Assembly: GCA_033398695.1 (NCBI GenBank)
Contig: CM065804.1
Coordinates: forward strand, 124,615,501-124,679,500
Length of the DNA stretch: 64,000 nucleotides
DNA from: Orobanche coerulescens
Lineage: Eukaryota; Streptophyta; Magnoliopsida; Lamiales; Orobanchaceae
Direction: 5' to 3'
Each line of letters starts with the position of its first letter. Position 1 is the first letter of the stretch. The position numbers and the translations under genes were made by a program. The notes beneath the pieces were generated by a model. That model was not told where the DNA came from. It saw only the letters and a program-made list of their open reading frames with translations, and made no database searches. This document shows positions 47,228 to 57,525 of this stretch, piece after piece.

Positions 47228-49629
47228 TATAACACCCCAAACTAGGCGGATATTACAGTGCCGTGGACCCCCGACTGGGACCCACCATGCGAATGAAAAC
47301 TTAAGAATTAAATAATATAATTGTAGTACCAAACCACATTATATTACCAAATACTCCGATGAGGAGCCTAAGTACAATACATCAGGACAATACAGAATAC
47401 TAGTATATTTTATGAAGATAAAATACACCACTCTGAATAAATAAACATCTCAAACGGAATTTGCAGCGGAGAATACAAATGACGGAAATGACTGAAATGA
47501 CTGAATGACTGAAATAACCAAAATGACTGGGGCCCCTACTAGTATCACTGGGACTCCTCGCCGTCAACATGCTCTTCCCGTGCCTTTGCCTTGCCGTGAC
47601 CTGAAAACAAAATCCCCCAGCGGGGTCAGTTACATAGAACAACAATCCTCAAGGGTTGAAAATACACAACATGATTTAACTGAAGTTATGAAATATCCTT
47701 AGTTATGAATCACGCTGAAGAGGAGTATCATAGTACGCCCGTAATGTTCTGTGCAAGTGTACAATACGAATGACCGGACACACCCGTCCTTGTACCTAAT
47801 TAGTCTCACGGAGTTAAGCTTTACCGTGTGCACGGTCCAATGTATCGGTGAACCCAATACATGACCATCGTGTGCCCGACTAAAAATTCCACACAGCCAC
47901 ACCCGGCCACGCAATATGAACCTAGAAGGTCATATGAACGAGAATGACCACACTGAATATCAATGAATAATAATTCGACAAGGCCAAGAATGACTCACCG
48001 GGATGAAAATAATAGTGACGTGATTGATAACCCAATGAAATGATTTGGAACCGTCGTTCCTCGTGAATGAAATGATTATTCGACAATTACAAGTCTCAAT
48101 ATGATTAATACCATGATGAATGAGTTATGATTATGAATAATCAACAACAAAAGGAATGAATATCCTTTTAACCGAGTAAGAATCAACTTACACAACAACA
48201 ATGAAGAATGTCCGTCCACGAACAACGTCCTAAATGAAATGTCGGTCGCTCGAACAACCTTGAATAACATAATTACCAATAATTCGATCATTACACGAAT
48301 CAAATACGATCATAACCGACTCAAACGTCGATACAACAATATCCAAACTCGAATATATCGAAACCAACTCCACGATGAGTATTCCAAATCATCAAAACAC
48401 TTTCAATGATATCTATAATCTCATAGGAATCCACAATTCAAGATTACACAACATCAATCGGAAAATCCCCAAATTAACCGAAGTCAACCCCAAGGGTTCT
48501 TGAAAAAAATTCCCAAAATAGCCATTAAATCCGTAGGAATATATTTATCCATGGTAGATAATCTATATCTAACATATTCCAACAACAATCCAAGCTTACG
48601 AAGAAATCGGAAGGAAAACTCAAAAATCCGAAATTCTAGATCCAAGAGATTAATACCTTTGACTTGATGTTAAGGAGGTGATGAAGTGATGATTTATCCA
48701 ATTCAAAGACTTGAAGATGATGATGGGTGATAGCAGCTCGAAAAGAACACTCCAAGTCGCCCGAAATCGCCCGAAGTCGCTCCAAAAATGAAGAGAAGTG
48801 AGAAAATGACGAAACTCAGGCTAACTGTCCAATTTATACTGCTCCAGATTAGCGTGCGCTAGCCCTTGTGCGTAGCGTGCGCTAACGGGTATTTTGGGTA
48901 GTTCAGTACCCACTGACCGAAAATGGTAGCGCGTGCTACGTACCTTTTTGTAGCGTGCGCTACGGGTATGCACTTAGCGTGCGCTAACCCCAAAATGTTA
49001 GCGTGCGCTAACGAATTATCTGATGCCCAGTACTGGAGTCCAGAACCTTCTGTCCTCTGATCTGATCTCGGTAGCGTGCGCTATAACCAACAATTAGCGT
49101 GCGCTACTACACCGTTTGCGTACGCTAAAAACTACTCATAGCGTGCGCTATGAATTAATCCAATGCAGTCCAGTAGCCACTGGACTCAACCTGATCCGTC
49201 CTTAGCGCGCGCTACACCAAATATTAGCGTGCGCTACTACAACCCACTAGCGCGCGCTACTTACCACTCGTAGCGTGCGCTACTTATAACTCACCTGCAG
49301 TCCAGTACCTTCTGGACTGCAGCCAGGGTAACATTAGCGTGCGCTAATGCTGAGTGGTAGTGTGCGCTACTTGTACTCAATTAGCACGCTAAAAAGAGTA
49401 CGTAGCGTGCGCTACTCCTCACGCACAGCCCATAATGAAAATGACAATGATGATAAACACGGCACGAAACTCCAATTAGATTAGTGATGAACGACGATTG
49501 ATACACGATACAATTACTCTGAACGATGAATACCATGATTGAATATGAGTGACAAATGATCATTAACGAGTGAAATTACTGAATGATAAATACTGAGTGA
49601 TAATTACTGAATTACAACCGGGTATTACA
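47228..49629 (-). mobile_element. Gypsy-H 5' LTR
   Basis: It starts TGTAATACCCGG (49629) and ends GTTATA at 47228 (CA changed to TA). TATA box at 48832-48839. The R/U5 part near 47600-47630 shows GACCCCGCTGGGGG and TTTTCAGG on the minus strand. Confidence 0.93.
48849..49415 (-). repeat. U3 TAGCGTGCGCTA array (Gypsy-H 5' LTR)
   Basis: Colinear with 22438-22996. Individual copies differ by single substitutions, several of them CpG changes (GTAGCACGCGCTAC versus GTAGCGCGTGCTAC). Confidence 0.9.
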
Positions 49630-50406
49630 GAGATTTCGTATCTTGGGTGGTTATGTTTTGTTGACTTTATGTCCGTCAAGGACACGTGACGTGGGTTTTG
49701 AAACCTGTGAATTGTTGTTGGTGTTTGTTTAAGAAAGCAAATCTTTGGGCTGTGACCCCTGTTGGTTTTGGAAATAGAAGGATTCGATTTTCTAAATTAT
49801 TTTCCGTTAAAACCCCCGAGGGTATTTTAAACCATTTTACAAACTGTTCTCGTGATTTGTGATCTTTCGAATTTGGAAAGTTTTACTCAAACTCTTGCCT
49901 CGAGAAGTATTTTTCGTTATGTTTGAATTTTTGAGGATTCCTGATTATTATTATTCTTGGAATATGATTTGTATGACTCTTATTTGCATTTTGTACCTGC
50001 ACTAGCAAAATAGTGGAATTTTGCTAACCCCCGAGTAATCGGGGGGTGGATGTCTGTATTGCATTCAGGTTTTGGGGAGCATAACACAGGTTCGGCATGA
50101 AGGATGATAAAAGATGATCGATACTAATCACATGAGGATCCATACGATGTCGTATTGGTTTGGTTGTACTTTATTTCTGCTGCAGCATTTTCCCCGTTGT
50201 ACGGGAGTGTGTTGTGTATTGAACCCTGCGTGGGCATGTATTGAGACTGAGTTGTATGTATTAATTGAAAGACCAAATCGGTCAACTGAGTTATTTTTAG
50301 CCTTAAAGGCGATGTTGAGGTGTTTGATTTTAGTTACCAGCCCGGTAGATCCTTGAGGAAAGGGTCTACAGCGTGTAATATCCCTGAGTGGATTGGGGGT
50401 GTTACA
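49630..50406 (+). mobile_element. Gypsy-B 3' LTR, segment 3
   Basis: It resumes GAGATTTCGTATCTTGGG, parallel to 13248, and ends GGGGGTGTTACA. It contains the double hairpin at 50003-50045. A TAACG target copy follows. Confidence 0.92.
50003..50045 (+). other. R/U5 double hairpin (Gypsy-B 3' LTR)
   Basis: Hairpin 1 is TAGCAAAAT / ATTTTGCTA. Hairpin 2 is CCCCCGA / TCGGGGG with a GTAA loop. The sequence differs from that of the 5' LTR but pairing is kept and extended. Confidence 0.7.
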
Positions 50407-50596
50407 TAACGTACGCTATGTAGAGATATTAACATACGCTACGGAAGGAACAAAAGCTACTGGACTGAGTTGATAAACAGATAATATACGTAACATGGAT
50501 TGTTAACGCTCTCTAAGGTCATTACGTACGCTACAGTTAAAGCGTAATGTATGCTAAAGAAGAACAAGGAGCAACGGCTAGTTTGTCTCTTAAGCC

Positions 50597-50604
50597 TATA
50601 AATA
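50597..50604 (+). promoter_or_regulatory. TATA box, Copia-C 5' LTR
   Basis: TATAAATA, 40 bp after the last array motif. Confidence 0.65.
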
Positions 50605-50879
50605 CCAATGCATTTGGTGTTATTTTGTACAAAAGCTTCAAGCAAATCATATACACATCTGATATTGTTATATTCACTATTATTGTTGTAATCAAGCTTA
50701 ATTGTTAAGGAATCGAGTGTTTAATTCACTCAACCATATACGATAGAAAAAAAGGATTGTAGATTTGATTCGGTGTTATTAGGATCGGGGATCCTGTATT
50801 ATTAGAATCATAATCTAAATCCAAGAGAGGTTTTTCTAGTACCAATAGAAAGCTAGAAAGGTTGTTTACTTATCCGATA

Positions 50880-51030
50880 GAAAAGGAAAATGGTTTATCT
50901 TGGACCGAGAAAAAGACAAGATTGTAACGCTTTATCTTAGACCGATTGAAGAAAAGATTGTAACGGTTTACCTTGGACCGATAGAAGACAAGGCGGAAAG
51001 GTTTATCTTGAACCTATAGAAAAAGATAAG
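50880..51030 (+). repeat. Degenerate repeat of GTTTAYCTTGGACCGA blocks
   Basis: GGTTTATCTTGGACCGA (50892), CTTTATCTTAGACCGAT (50930), GGTTTACCTTGGACCGAT (50965) and GGTTTATCTTGAACC (51000), each followed by an AGA-rich tail ending in an AAGATTGTAAC-like or AAGGCGGAAAG segment. Unit about 36-38 bp. Confidence 0.75.
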
Positions 51031-51179
51031 GAGAGAGGATGTAGGCATAATACTGGACCTATATATATCGGTGTGTCATTTATATTTTGCACTTTATCGC
51101 TTCCGCAATCGTAAAAGAATTCTATATTCTCAACCGCACTATCCAACCCCCTTCAAGTGGTAGTACCAAACCTAACAAT

Positions 51180-51191
51180 TGGTATCAGAGC
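51180..51191 (+). promoter_or_regulatory. Primer-binding site, Copia-C
   Basis: TGGTATCAGAGC, 2 bp after the LTR end. Confidence 0.9.
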
Positions 51192-51327
51192 GGGTATCTC
51201 TAACAGTCGGCTTAACATCCGAGGAGAAAAAGATCCATTAGCGCTTCATTTTGCCCTGGTTGAAGGCCTCACCATAAATTGACCTCCTCTTTTTGATGGA
51301 TCCAACTTCATGACATAGAAGAAAAAG

Positions 51328-52737
51328 ATGTCAATCTTCATTCGATCCTATAATATCGAAATTTTGAAGGTAATGTGCCTTGGTCCAAAAATTCTTATGA
51401 AATCCGATGGCCCTCTCAAAAGCTTCGAAGATTACAATGATGAAGATTGGAAAAACGATCATTACAATTGCAAAGTAACCCAGTTGCTTTATTATGCGTT
51501 AAATTGGGAAGAACACAGTCAGATTTCCTCATTTGAAAGTGCCAAAGAAATTTAGAAAATATTAGAGGTAACTCACAAAGGAACATCACAAGTCAAAGAG
51601 TCAAAGATGGACATGCTTCACCATGACTACGAGCTATTCATGATGAATAATGACGAGTCCATAACAAACATGCTCGACCAATTTTTGATCATTACAAATG
51701 GACTAGCTCGTTTTGGAAAACTATTATCAAGTAGTAAAAAAGTGATGAAAGTATTACGATCACTACCTTGTGAATAAGACGGGACGGTCACAGCTATCAT
51801 GGAGTCGAAAGATCTCAACACGCTTGATTTTAGCGCCCTTGTCGGTTCCCTAATCAACTACGAGATTATGCTTAAATCTTGAAATGCCATGCTGAAATCC
51901 AAACAAAAATCTATAGCTTTGAAAGCTAAGAAGATGTTTAGAAATGAAGAAGAAATCCCGGTTGATGACAATGATGAAGAATCGGCATTTTATGCCAAAA
52001 ACATCTATAAGTATCAAAATTTATTAAATTGGAGAAGAAAAGAATTCAACTCGCAAGTCCGGAATGAGTCAAATCGGTTCGACAATAATTGTCAAAATTG
52101 TAGAAAACCCGGACACTTTGTGAAGAATTGTCGTGGCTCGACTTCTAAGAAGGAAATACTAATAGCTACCTAGAGTTACGAAGAAGATGAAGATGAAATT
52201 ATTCAAAATAATCTCGCACTCATGGCAAGGAGCTCGTTTGAGGATGAAAATATACAAAATAATCTCGCACTCATGGCAAGGAGCTCGTTTGATGACAGTG
52301 ACGACGAAATCCAGGTAAATACCTCATCTCAAGATAAACGGTTTAATGCTTTCGAGTTATTATACACAGATTTTCAAAATTTATTAGAAGATAATAAATC
52401 CCTCAAAATGAAAAATATATTGGAAGATGAAATCTCCAAAATACAAGAAAAAGGGAAAACTACTGAAAGTGATCATTCTCTATGTTTATAAAAAGAAAAT
52501 AAATTGAAAAATGATTCATTAAAAGTTCAAAACGTACATAAAGATTTAACGAACAAATTTTCTTGCAGTAGTGACAAATTTAAAAAATTACTGTCGGTTC
52601 AAAAAATTTTGTTAAATAAACAAGTATTAGGATTCAAATCAAGTGATAAAAATGAATCCTTAAATTTGAAAGTACACAATTGTGGTAAATGTTTGAAACT
52701 CGGGCATCATATTACTAATTGTAAAAGTCCAAGATGA
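51328..52737 (+). pseudogene. Copia-C gag remnant
   Basis: UBN2-type gag of the Maximus/SIRE kind: KSDGPLKSFEDYNDEDW, LLYYALNWEEHSQISSFESA, a stop at 51553, then EVTHKGTSQVKESKMDML and DESITNMLDQFLIITNGL. A further stop lies at 51776, then LNTLDFSALVGSLINYE. CCHC knuckles are CQNCRKPGHFVKNC (52090-52131) and CGKCLKLGHHITNC (52681-52722). A 51-bp in-frame duplication encodes NNLALMARSSF twice (52204-52305). An HRVGWIPKI block near 52820 marks where protease would begin in related elements, but none follows: 52740-53160 holds only non-coding sequence and a PPT. Confidence 0.8.
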
Positions 52738-52739
52738 AC

Positions 52740-53160
52740 AATAAAAATAATAAAAACAGATTGCAAAGGGAACCATAATACCGAACATCAAATTTTGTCA
52801 AATGAAAACCGACACAGAGTCGGTTGGATCCCCAAAATTCAAAATTAGTTATTCAAACAAATTAGTATTTAATTCGGGGGATTTAATATATTTAGGGGGA
52901 GTTTTACCCATTTCTTTTCATAATAATTTTTCATCTAATAAATGTACCTTGTGCTAATGACATAAAGGTGGAGAAAAATGAAAAGATATAATGGGGAAGA
53001 AATAATAAATGGGGAGAAGAAGAAGAAGGTGTGATGGGGAGGAGAAAACTAACGAGACAGAGAAAGCCGAAAATTTTGATCTATATATTGTTTAGTGTAT
53101 GTTTGCAGGTATAAATCCTATCAAGGATTGTTGATTTGTCGTCATCAAAAAGAGGGAGAT
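52740..53160 (+). mobile_element. Copia-C 3' non-coding region and PPT
   Basis: Purine-rich sequence (GGGGAGAAGAAGAAGAAGG near 53010), then AAAAAGAGGGAGAT directly before the 3' LTR. No protease, integrase or RT motif in any frame. Confidence 0.7.
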
Positions 53161-53350
53161 TGTTAGAATATTTTATTCCAGTCATTCATATTAAAGGTTT
53201 TGATGTTAAGTTGATAAACAATGAAAAACAACAATTAATCAACAACAGTTGAAGAAGCAGGAGCTAGACAGAAAATCAAAGAACTGAAGCATAAAAACAG
53301 CTGACGTACGATGTGCATCATAGCTAACGTACGCAACAAAGTCCCAGATG
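53161..53350 (+). mobile_element. Copia-C 3' LTR, truncated
   Basis: It starts TGTTAGAATATTTTATTCC. It is homologous to 11377-11516 up to CAACAAAGTCCCA, then breaks off against a gypsy fragment. Confidence 0.75.
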
Positions 53351-54252
53351 CGGTTAATGCTGACAATTTTGCTTCTAGCCATCCATGTAGGATAATTTCT
53401 ACATCCATATTCATCAAATCATGTATTTCTGGCTTCTGGATCAAGGTCATGGCCGCAATGGATTGTGCTGATTTTCTGCTCTCAAGGCATGTGCTACCGT
53501 ATTAGCTTTACCAAGGTGGTAGTTGATGACACAATCATAGTCTTTAACAAGTTCTAACCATCTCCTCTATCTCATATTAAATTATATTTGAGTGAAGAAA
53601 TATTTCAGGCTCTTTTGATCAGTATAAATTTCACAGCATTCTCCATATAGGTAATGCCTCCATATTGTAAGTGCAAACACAACTGCAGCAAGTTCCAAAT
53701 CATGTGTCAGGTAGTTCTTTTCATACTCCTTCAGTGGTCTAGATGCATATGCTATCACTTTACTATTCTGCATCAATACACAACCCAGACCATTATTTGA
53801 AGCATCACTATAGACTTTAAAACCTTCAGTTCCCACTGGAATGGTCAAGATCGGTGCCGATGTCAACTGCGTCATCAGTTCTTGAAAGCTTTGTTCGCAT
53901 GATTCTGTCCACTTGACAGAAACATTCTTTCTAGTCAATTATGTTAATGGAGAGGCAATCTTGGAGAATCCCTCTACAAATCGACAGTAATATCCAGCTA
54001 GACCAAGAAAGCTGCGTACCTCTGTGAATTTGTGGGTTGTGGCCAGTTATTGATTGCTTCAACTTTGCTTGGGTCTACTGAAATCGCTGCTCCAGATATA
54101 ACATGCCCCAAGAATACCACTCGGTCTAACAAGAATTCGCACTTTTTAAACTTAGCATATAACTGTTTCTATCTTAAGACTTCTAAAACTTTCCTTAGAT
54201 GCACTGTATGGTCTTCTTTGGTCTTCGAATATATTAGAATATCATCAATAAA
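53351..54252 (-). pseudogene. Gypsy-X: RT to RNase H fragment
   Basis: On the minus strand, from 54252, FIDD then ILIYSKTKEDHTVHLRK in broken frame, [18 protein letters not shown] and SVDPSKVEAI. Then an open stretch with [20 protein letters not shown] and RNase [20 protein letters not shown] (about 53840), [30 protein letters not shown]. The end reads WLELVKDYDCVINYH at about 53560. It is a chromovirus relative clearly different from Gypsy-H. Copia-D cuts it inside the catalytic FIDD box at 54252. Confidence 0.85.
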
Positions 54253-55465
54253 ATCGAAGTTGTCAATCCTGTATCGAAGACCTTCTCATAGCGCCAGCAT
54301 ACAGCAAAGCTTTCGCGCTACCAAGATACAGCAACTAAGTCTAAGTAAACGCCAAGTATGGAAGCTGTCTCGAATCTCAATACAGAACCCTTCCATACAG
54401 CGTCGGACTACTCCAATATGCCTACAGCATAAATGGATACAGCATTCACATCGAAACAGGACTGAAGACCGTTTGGAAAGGAATCTTTGGAATTCACTAA
54501 AGTCAAGTCCCGTTTGATAAAGAAGTATTTAAATACTGAAAGGATAAAGTATTTAAATACTGAAGCTGTCAGAGATCTTCAAATCCCGCAATATCCGGAT
54601 CGTGGTCTATTCAAGTCAACTATCAAGTTGTCACAGAATCTTGCTCAACGGATCTATCTCAACGGATATATCCAAGAAGGCTATATATATCCCCTGAGTC
54701 TGAAGATCAAAACACGCAACCAATACGAAGAAGAACATATACAAGCTTACAAGCAATATTCAAAGATTGAAAGATTGAACATTCATTATCATCAGATCAA
54801 GCTTACAAGAGCAAGTATATTTCTTTCTAGCATTAATCCATATCTGAGAAAGAAGAAATATACTCAGTCATCAAGAACGGCCATCATCAGCTCAAGAACT
54901 TCATATTCAAAGCTGTTGTTCTTACCTGGTTACCTACCTTTTTACCTTTGTGTAAAAACTGAGCTCTGTGTGAACTCAACAAGTTATTCTGACCTGTGTG
55001 GGACGAATAAGGACGAAGCTTTGGAACTGTGTGTGAAGAAGCAAGTCAAGAAGGAAGCTTTAACTAATCTGTGTGAACGGTTGAAAGCGACAGTCTTTGT
55101 ATCTATCTGTGTGAACGATACAAGGATTGGTTTTGATTATAAATACATAGTTGTGTACGCAGTATTTATAATAAACGTTTTACTCCTGTATGGAGGACCA
55201 GTGGACGTAGAGGGGTTTACCTCGAACCACTTAAATACTGTGTTATTTACCTTTCGCCGTTACTGTTTTCATAACTGTGATTTATACAAGTATACACTGC
55301 AAAACCCTGTACGCACCAAGCTAACAGGAGATTAGACCGAGTTGCTGCATCTACAGCATCTTACTGTTTTAAGACTTCCGCTACGCACTCTGATTAGTAA
55401 AACGTACAGCCTGTTGCTTAAACATTTCCCAAGCTGTATCCAGTATACTTACCAGTGGACCAACA
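54253..55465 (+). mobile_element. Copia-D 5' LTR, lacking its first 95 bp
   Basis: It aligns without length change to 57621-58833 (both 1213 bp). It ends GGACCAACA. The missing start and absence of a clean target site mean the left edge was lost after, or during, insertion. Confidence 0.88.
54487..55335 (+). other. 282-codon open frame inside the Copia-D 5' LTR
   Basis: ATG to stop within the LTR, present in both LTRs. Not a recognised family. The product would be Lys/Tyr-rich with a repeated (L/I)CV(K/N) motif (LCVKTE, LCVNST, LCVKKQ, ICVND) caused by a repeated CTGTGTGAA octamer. The frame spans two TATA-like runs (CTATATATAT near 54680 and TATAAATAC at 55138), as expected for promoter DNA. 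Between copies, nine changes were seen, about five of them amino-acid changing, with no indels or stops. Probably chance openness, but an LTR-encoded protein cannot be excluded. Confidence 0.35.
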
Positions 55466-55467
55466 AT

Positions 55468-55479
55468 TGGTATCGGAGC
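55468..55479 (+). promoter_or_regulatory. Primer-binding site, Copia-D
   Basis: TGGTATCGGAGC, 2 bp after the LTR. Confidence 0.9.
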
Positions 55480-55555
55480 GGTTGATTCTAAAAAGAATCA
55501 GTCGTATTTTTAACTGAATCAGATCCTTAAAAATACTTATTTTCGAAAACAGTTT

Positions 55556-56902
55556 TTGTATTTCCCATCTTCTAATATGGATACCTTTATGTCAAATAAG
55601 ATATCTATGTTTAACATTAATGAGTTTGATGACTGGAGAAACAGGATGAAGAACAAACTCAAGGCCTTCATTGGAGAATCAAAAGCTCCGCCCGCATCAA
55701 CAAAGACCGAAGAATGTCTTCAGGTGGTCACTGATAGTGACTCGTCTGATGATGAGCTAGAAGATAGAGCCTATGTGTGCTCTATGGCCGAAGTTAAAGA
55801 AGAAAATGAAGACGGCGATGATGATGAGGTAAGCTCTACCTCAACTATTCCTGTAAATACATCTCATACCTTTGAAAATATGTTGAATGAATTTAATAAC
55901 ATTCAAAAGGCCCATGAGATATTGAAAAGAGAAAACATACAACTTGAAATTTCTAACTTAGAGCTGAAAGAAGAAAATGACTTGCTGAAGAATAATTACG
56001 AAAATATGTCAGTTGATTGCGAAAACAGCAAAGTCAATTTAGAAAAACTCATGGAGAGCAATCATCAACTTGCTCATAATCTAAATGAGACTAAGTCTCA
56101 TCTTGAAAGCAAGACAAATGATTTGGCTCTACTCGAAGCCAAAGTAAAATCTCTCGAGAAACGTGAAGGAGAATTAGAGACAATCTTGAAATCTTTCGAG
56201 AAATCCTCTAAAAGAATGGAAGAGATCCTAAGCACTGAGCAACATGCTCATGGTAAACGTGGCTTAGGGTACAACTCGTTCTCCAACAAAGAAAAATCTA
56301 GTACGGTATTCGTCAGGAGTGAGGAATCCATTCCTGTATCGAAAGAAGTTCCGAATCCTGTGAAGGAACCCATTGCACCTCGAACTGCAAAAGCTGCCAT
56401 TCCGCCACCACAATCCTATTCCAGACAGCGGAATCCTCATCCATTCAGACCTGTAAGGCGTACTCAACAGCATGCTCCACAAGCATATCATAAGCGCCAG
56501 CAGTCATTCAGGAGGAAGGCTGTACCCAATTATCCAAGGCCCGTACGGCAGTACTTTCAGTACAGTGCGCCTAGATATTGGATACAGGAGCCCCGTTATC
56601 CATCAAGAAAACAGGTCGCAGCGCAGTATCAACAACAGCATTGGGAATCCAACTGGAGACCCAGAAGGCAAGCTGCTAGGCCAAAGAAAATGGCTCCACC
56701 TCCGAGACGACAATCGTACTGGAATAACAACTATAATTCTCGATTTTTCATGTATTATAATTATCATGATTACAACGACTACGTGCCTGCCCCACGTAGA
56801 TATAGAAAGAATGGACCAAAAGCAACCTACAACAAACCAATTGTTGTCCGGCAAATTTGGGTACCGAAAGGCACTATCACACCAGGACCCAAATTTACTT
56901 GA
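55556..56902 (+). CDS. Copia-D gag-derived protein (448 aa), capsid-deleted
   Basis: An intact frame; a second ATG (Met at residue 8, MDTFMSNK) is also possible. Residues 20-40 (INEFDDWRNRMKNKLKAFIG) are the start of a Copia gag. The UBN2 capsid region that should follow is absent, and the sequence goes straight to an acidic segment (SDSSDDELEDRA, residues about 60-95). Residues about 105-230 form a Leu/Glu/Asn-rich coiled coil (KAHEILKRENIQLEISNLEL). Residues 260-448 are Pro/Arg/Gln/Tyr-rich and strongly basic, ending in IWVPKGTITPG, a block normally found before protease in Maximus/SIRE elements. No CCHC knuckle is present. The coiled coil and basic tail could multimerise and bind RNA; this is inference. 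It is the only long undamaged retrotransposon frame here. Confidence 0.75.
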   Translation: MYFPSSNMDTFMSNKISMFNINEFDDWRNRMKNKLKAFIGESKAPPASTKTEECLQVVTDSDSSDDELEDRAYVCSMAEVKEENEDGDDDEVSSTSTIPVNTSHTFENMLNEFNNIQKAHEILKRENIQLEISNLELKEENDLLKNNYENMSVDCENSKVNLEKLMESNHQLAHNLNETKSHLESKTNDLALLEAKVKSLEKREGELETILKSFEKSSKRMEEILSTEQHAHGKRGLGYNSFSNKEKSSTVFVRSEESIPVSKEVPNPVKEPIAPRTAKAAIPPPQSYSRQRNPHPFRPVRRTQQHAPQAYHKRQQSFRRKAVPNYPRPVRQYFQYSAPRYWIQEPRYPSRKQVAAQYQQQHWESNWRPRRQAARPKKMAPPPRRQSYWNNNYNSRFFMYYNYHDYNDYVPAPRRYRKNGPKATYNKPIVVRQIWVPKGTITPGPKFT

Positions 56903-57525
56903 TCTCTATGCTTCAACAAGAATTGGGATCCCTACAGTCTGAAATCCCTGTAAGTTTTTATGCTTTTATTCATTAAGTGAGGGGGGATACTGTAAGACCC
57001 AAGAATACAGTGTTAATCCTAACATTAACGTAAGAACTGAATCCTGTATGTACCTTTTAAGGGGGAACACTATATTATTCGCGGATACAGTACTTTCACC
57101 ACATGACACCAATTATGATTAATAAATTTTAGCTTATTACTGCTGTAAGAACTCGTCTACGAACAGTTCATAGGTTTAGTTGTACTCAACCAGATCACAA
57201 TGTATGATTGTGCCTGCGCGCCAATCATAAGTTTAAGATGTAATAAACTTCCCTATTAGATGTTATCATTTTAGAAATTGCCTGCGAGCAGTTCACATTT
57301 CTTTTAAACTAAGTGCTGAAGACCAGATCATTTGACAGAAGATCAAGAAGCCTGCTCAAGAAATTATCAAAAAGAGAGGGAATCTGTTGGGAAAATCAAA
57401 CTCCTCTATCGAAGTCCTCTCAAATTGCCAAGAAGTGGTTATCGAAAAAGAAGGAGAAATTGTTTTATCGTAAAGAGGTTTTGGCATCATCAAGAAGGTT
57501 CGGAAATTATCAAAAAGGGGGAAAT
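56903..57525 (+). mobile_element. Copia-D 3' non-coding region and PPT
   Basis: No protease, integrase or RT motif is seen. GAGGGGGGATACTG near 56980 is a possible internal purine tract. AAAAAGGGGGAAAT (57512-57525) is the PPT directly before the 3' LTR. Confidence 0.75.

Larger units (their letters stand above)
20822..49629 (-). mobile_element. Gypsy-H, Tekay-type chromovirus, nested in the Gypsy-B 3' LTR
   Basis: TSD GAGAT is perfect (20817-20821 and 49630-49634). LTRs are 2389 and 2402 bp. On the minus strand the order is 5' LTR, PBS, gag, protease, RT, RNase H, integrase, chromodomain, PPT, 3' LTR. Without Copia-F it is about 10.0 kb. It is the most complete coding element in the window, but frameshifts and the Copia-F insertion prevent a full product. 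Confidence 0.93.
11715..50406 (+). mobile_element. Gypsy-B (Tekay/Del type), nested in Copia-C
   Basis: TSD TAACG is perfect on both sides (11710-11714 and 50407-50411). The 5' LTR is 11715-14012, followed by a PBS, a gag remnant, a PPT at 17007-17044 and a 3' LTR from 17045 that is interrupted twice and ends at 50406. Without the insertions it is about 7.8 kb. No RT, RNase H or integrase is present, so it depended on other elements or has lost pol by deletion. Confidence 0.9.
50412..51177 (+). mobile_element. Copia-C 5' LTR, second part
   Basis: It continues the LTR interrupted at 11714. The array of TACGCTA motifs runs to 50556, a CTACTGGACT block lies at 50457, and the TATA box TATAAATA is at 50597. 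Repeated ACCGA/GATAGAAGA-type blocks (GGTTTATCTTGGACCGA and variants) lie at 50880-51010. It ends CCTAACA. Confidence 0.8.
11377..53350 (+). mobile_element. Copia-C, outer shell of the nest (gag-only)
   Basis: Both ends share TAAGTTGATAAA, AATGAAAAACAACAATTAA and CAACAAAGTCCCA, identifying the same LTR at 11377 and 53208. The 5' LTR is truncated at its left edge and interrupted by Gypsy-B between 11714 and 50412. The 3' LTR starts TGTTAGAATA at 53161 after GAGGGAGAT and is truncated at about 53350. Between them are a PBS and gag remnants but no protease, integrase or RT. Without the insertion it is about 3.3 kb. Confidence 0.7.

Noticed and set aside
56472..56942. 156-codon frame overlapping the Copia-D gag
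   Set aside because: A shadow of the basic, stop-poor gag tail in another frame.
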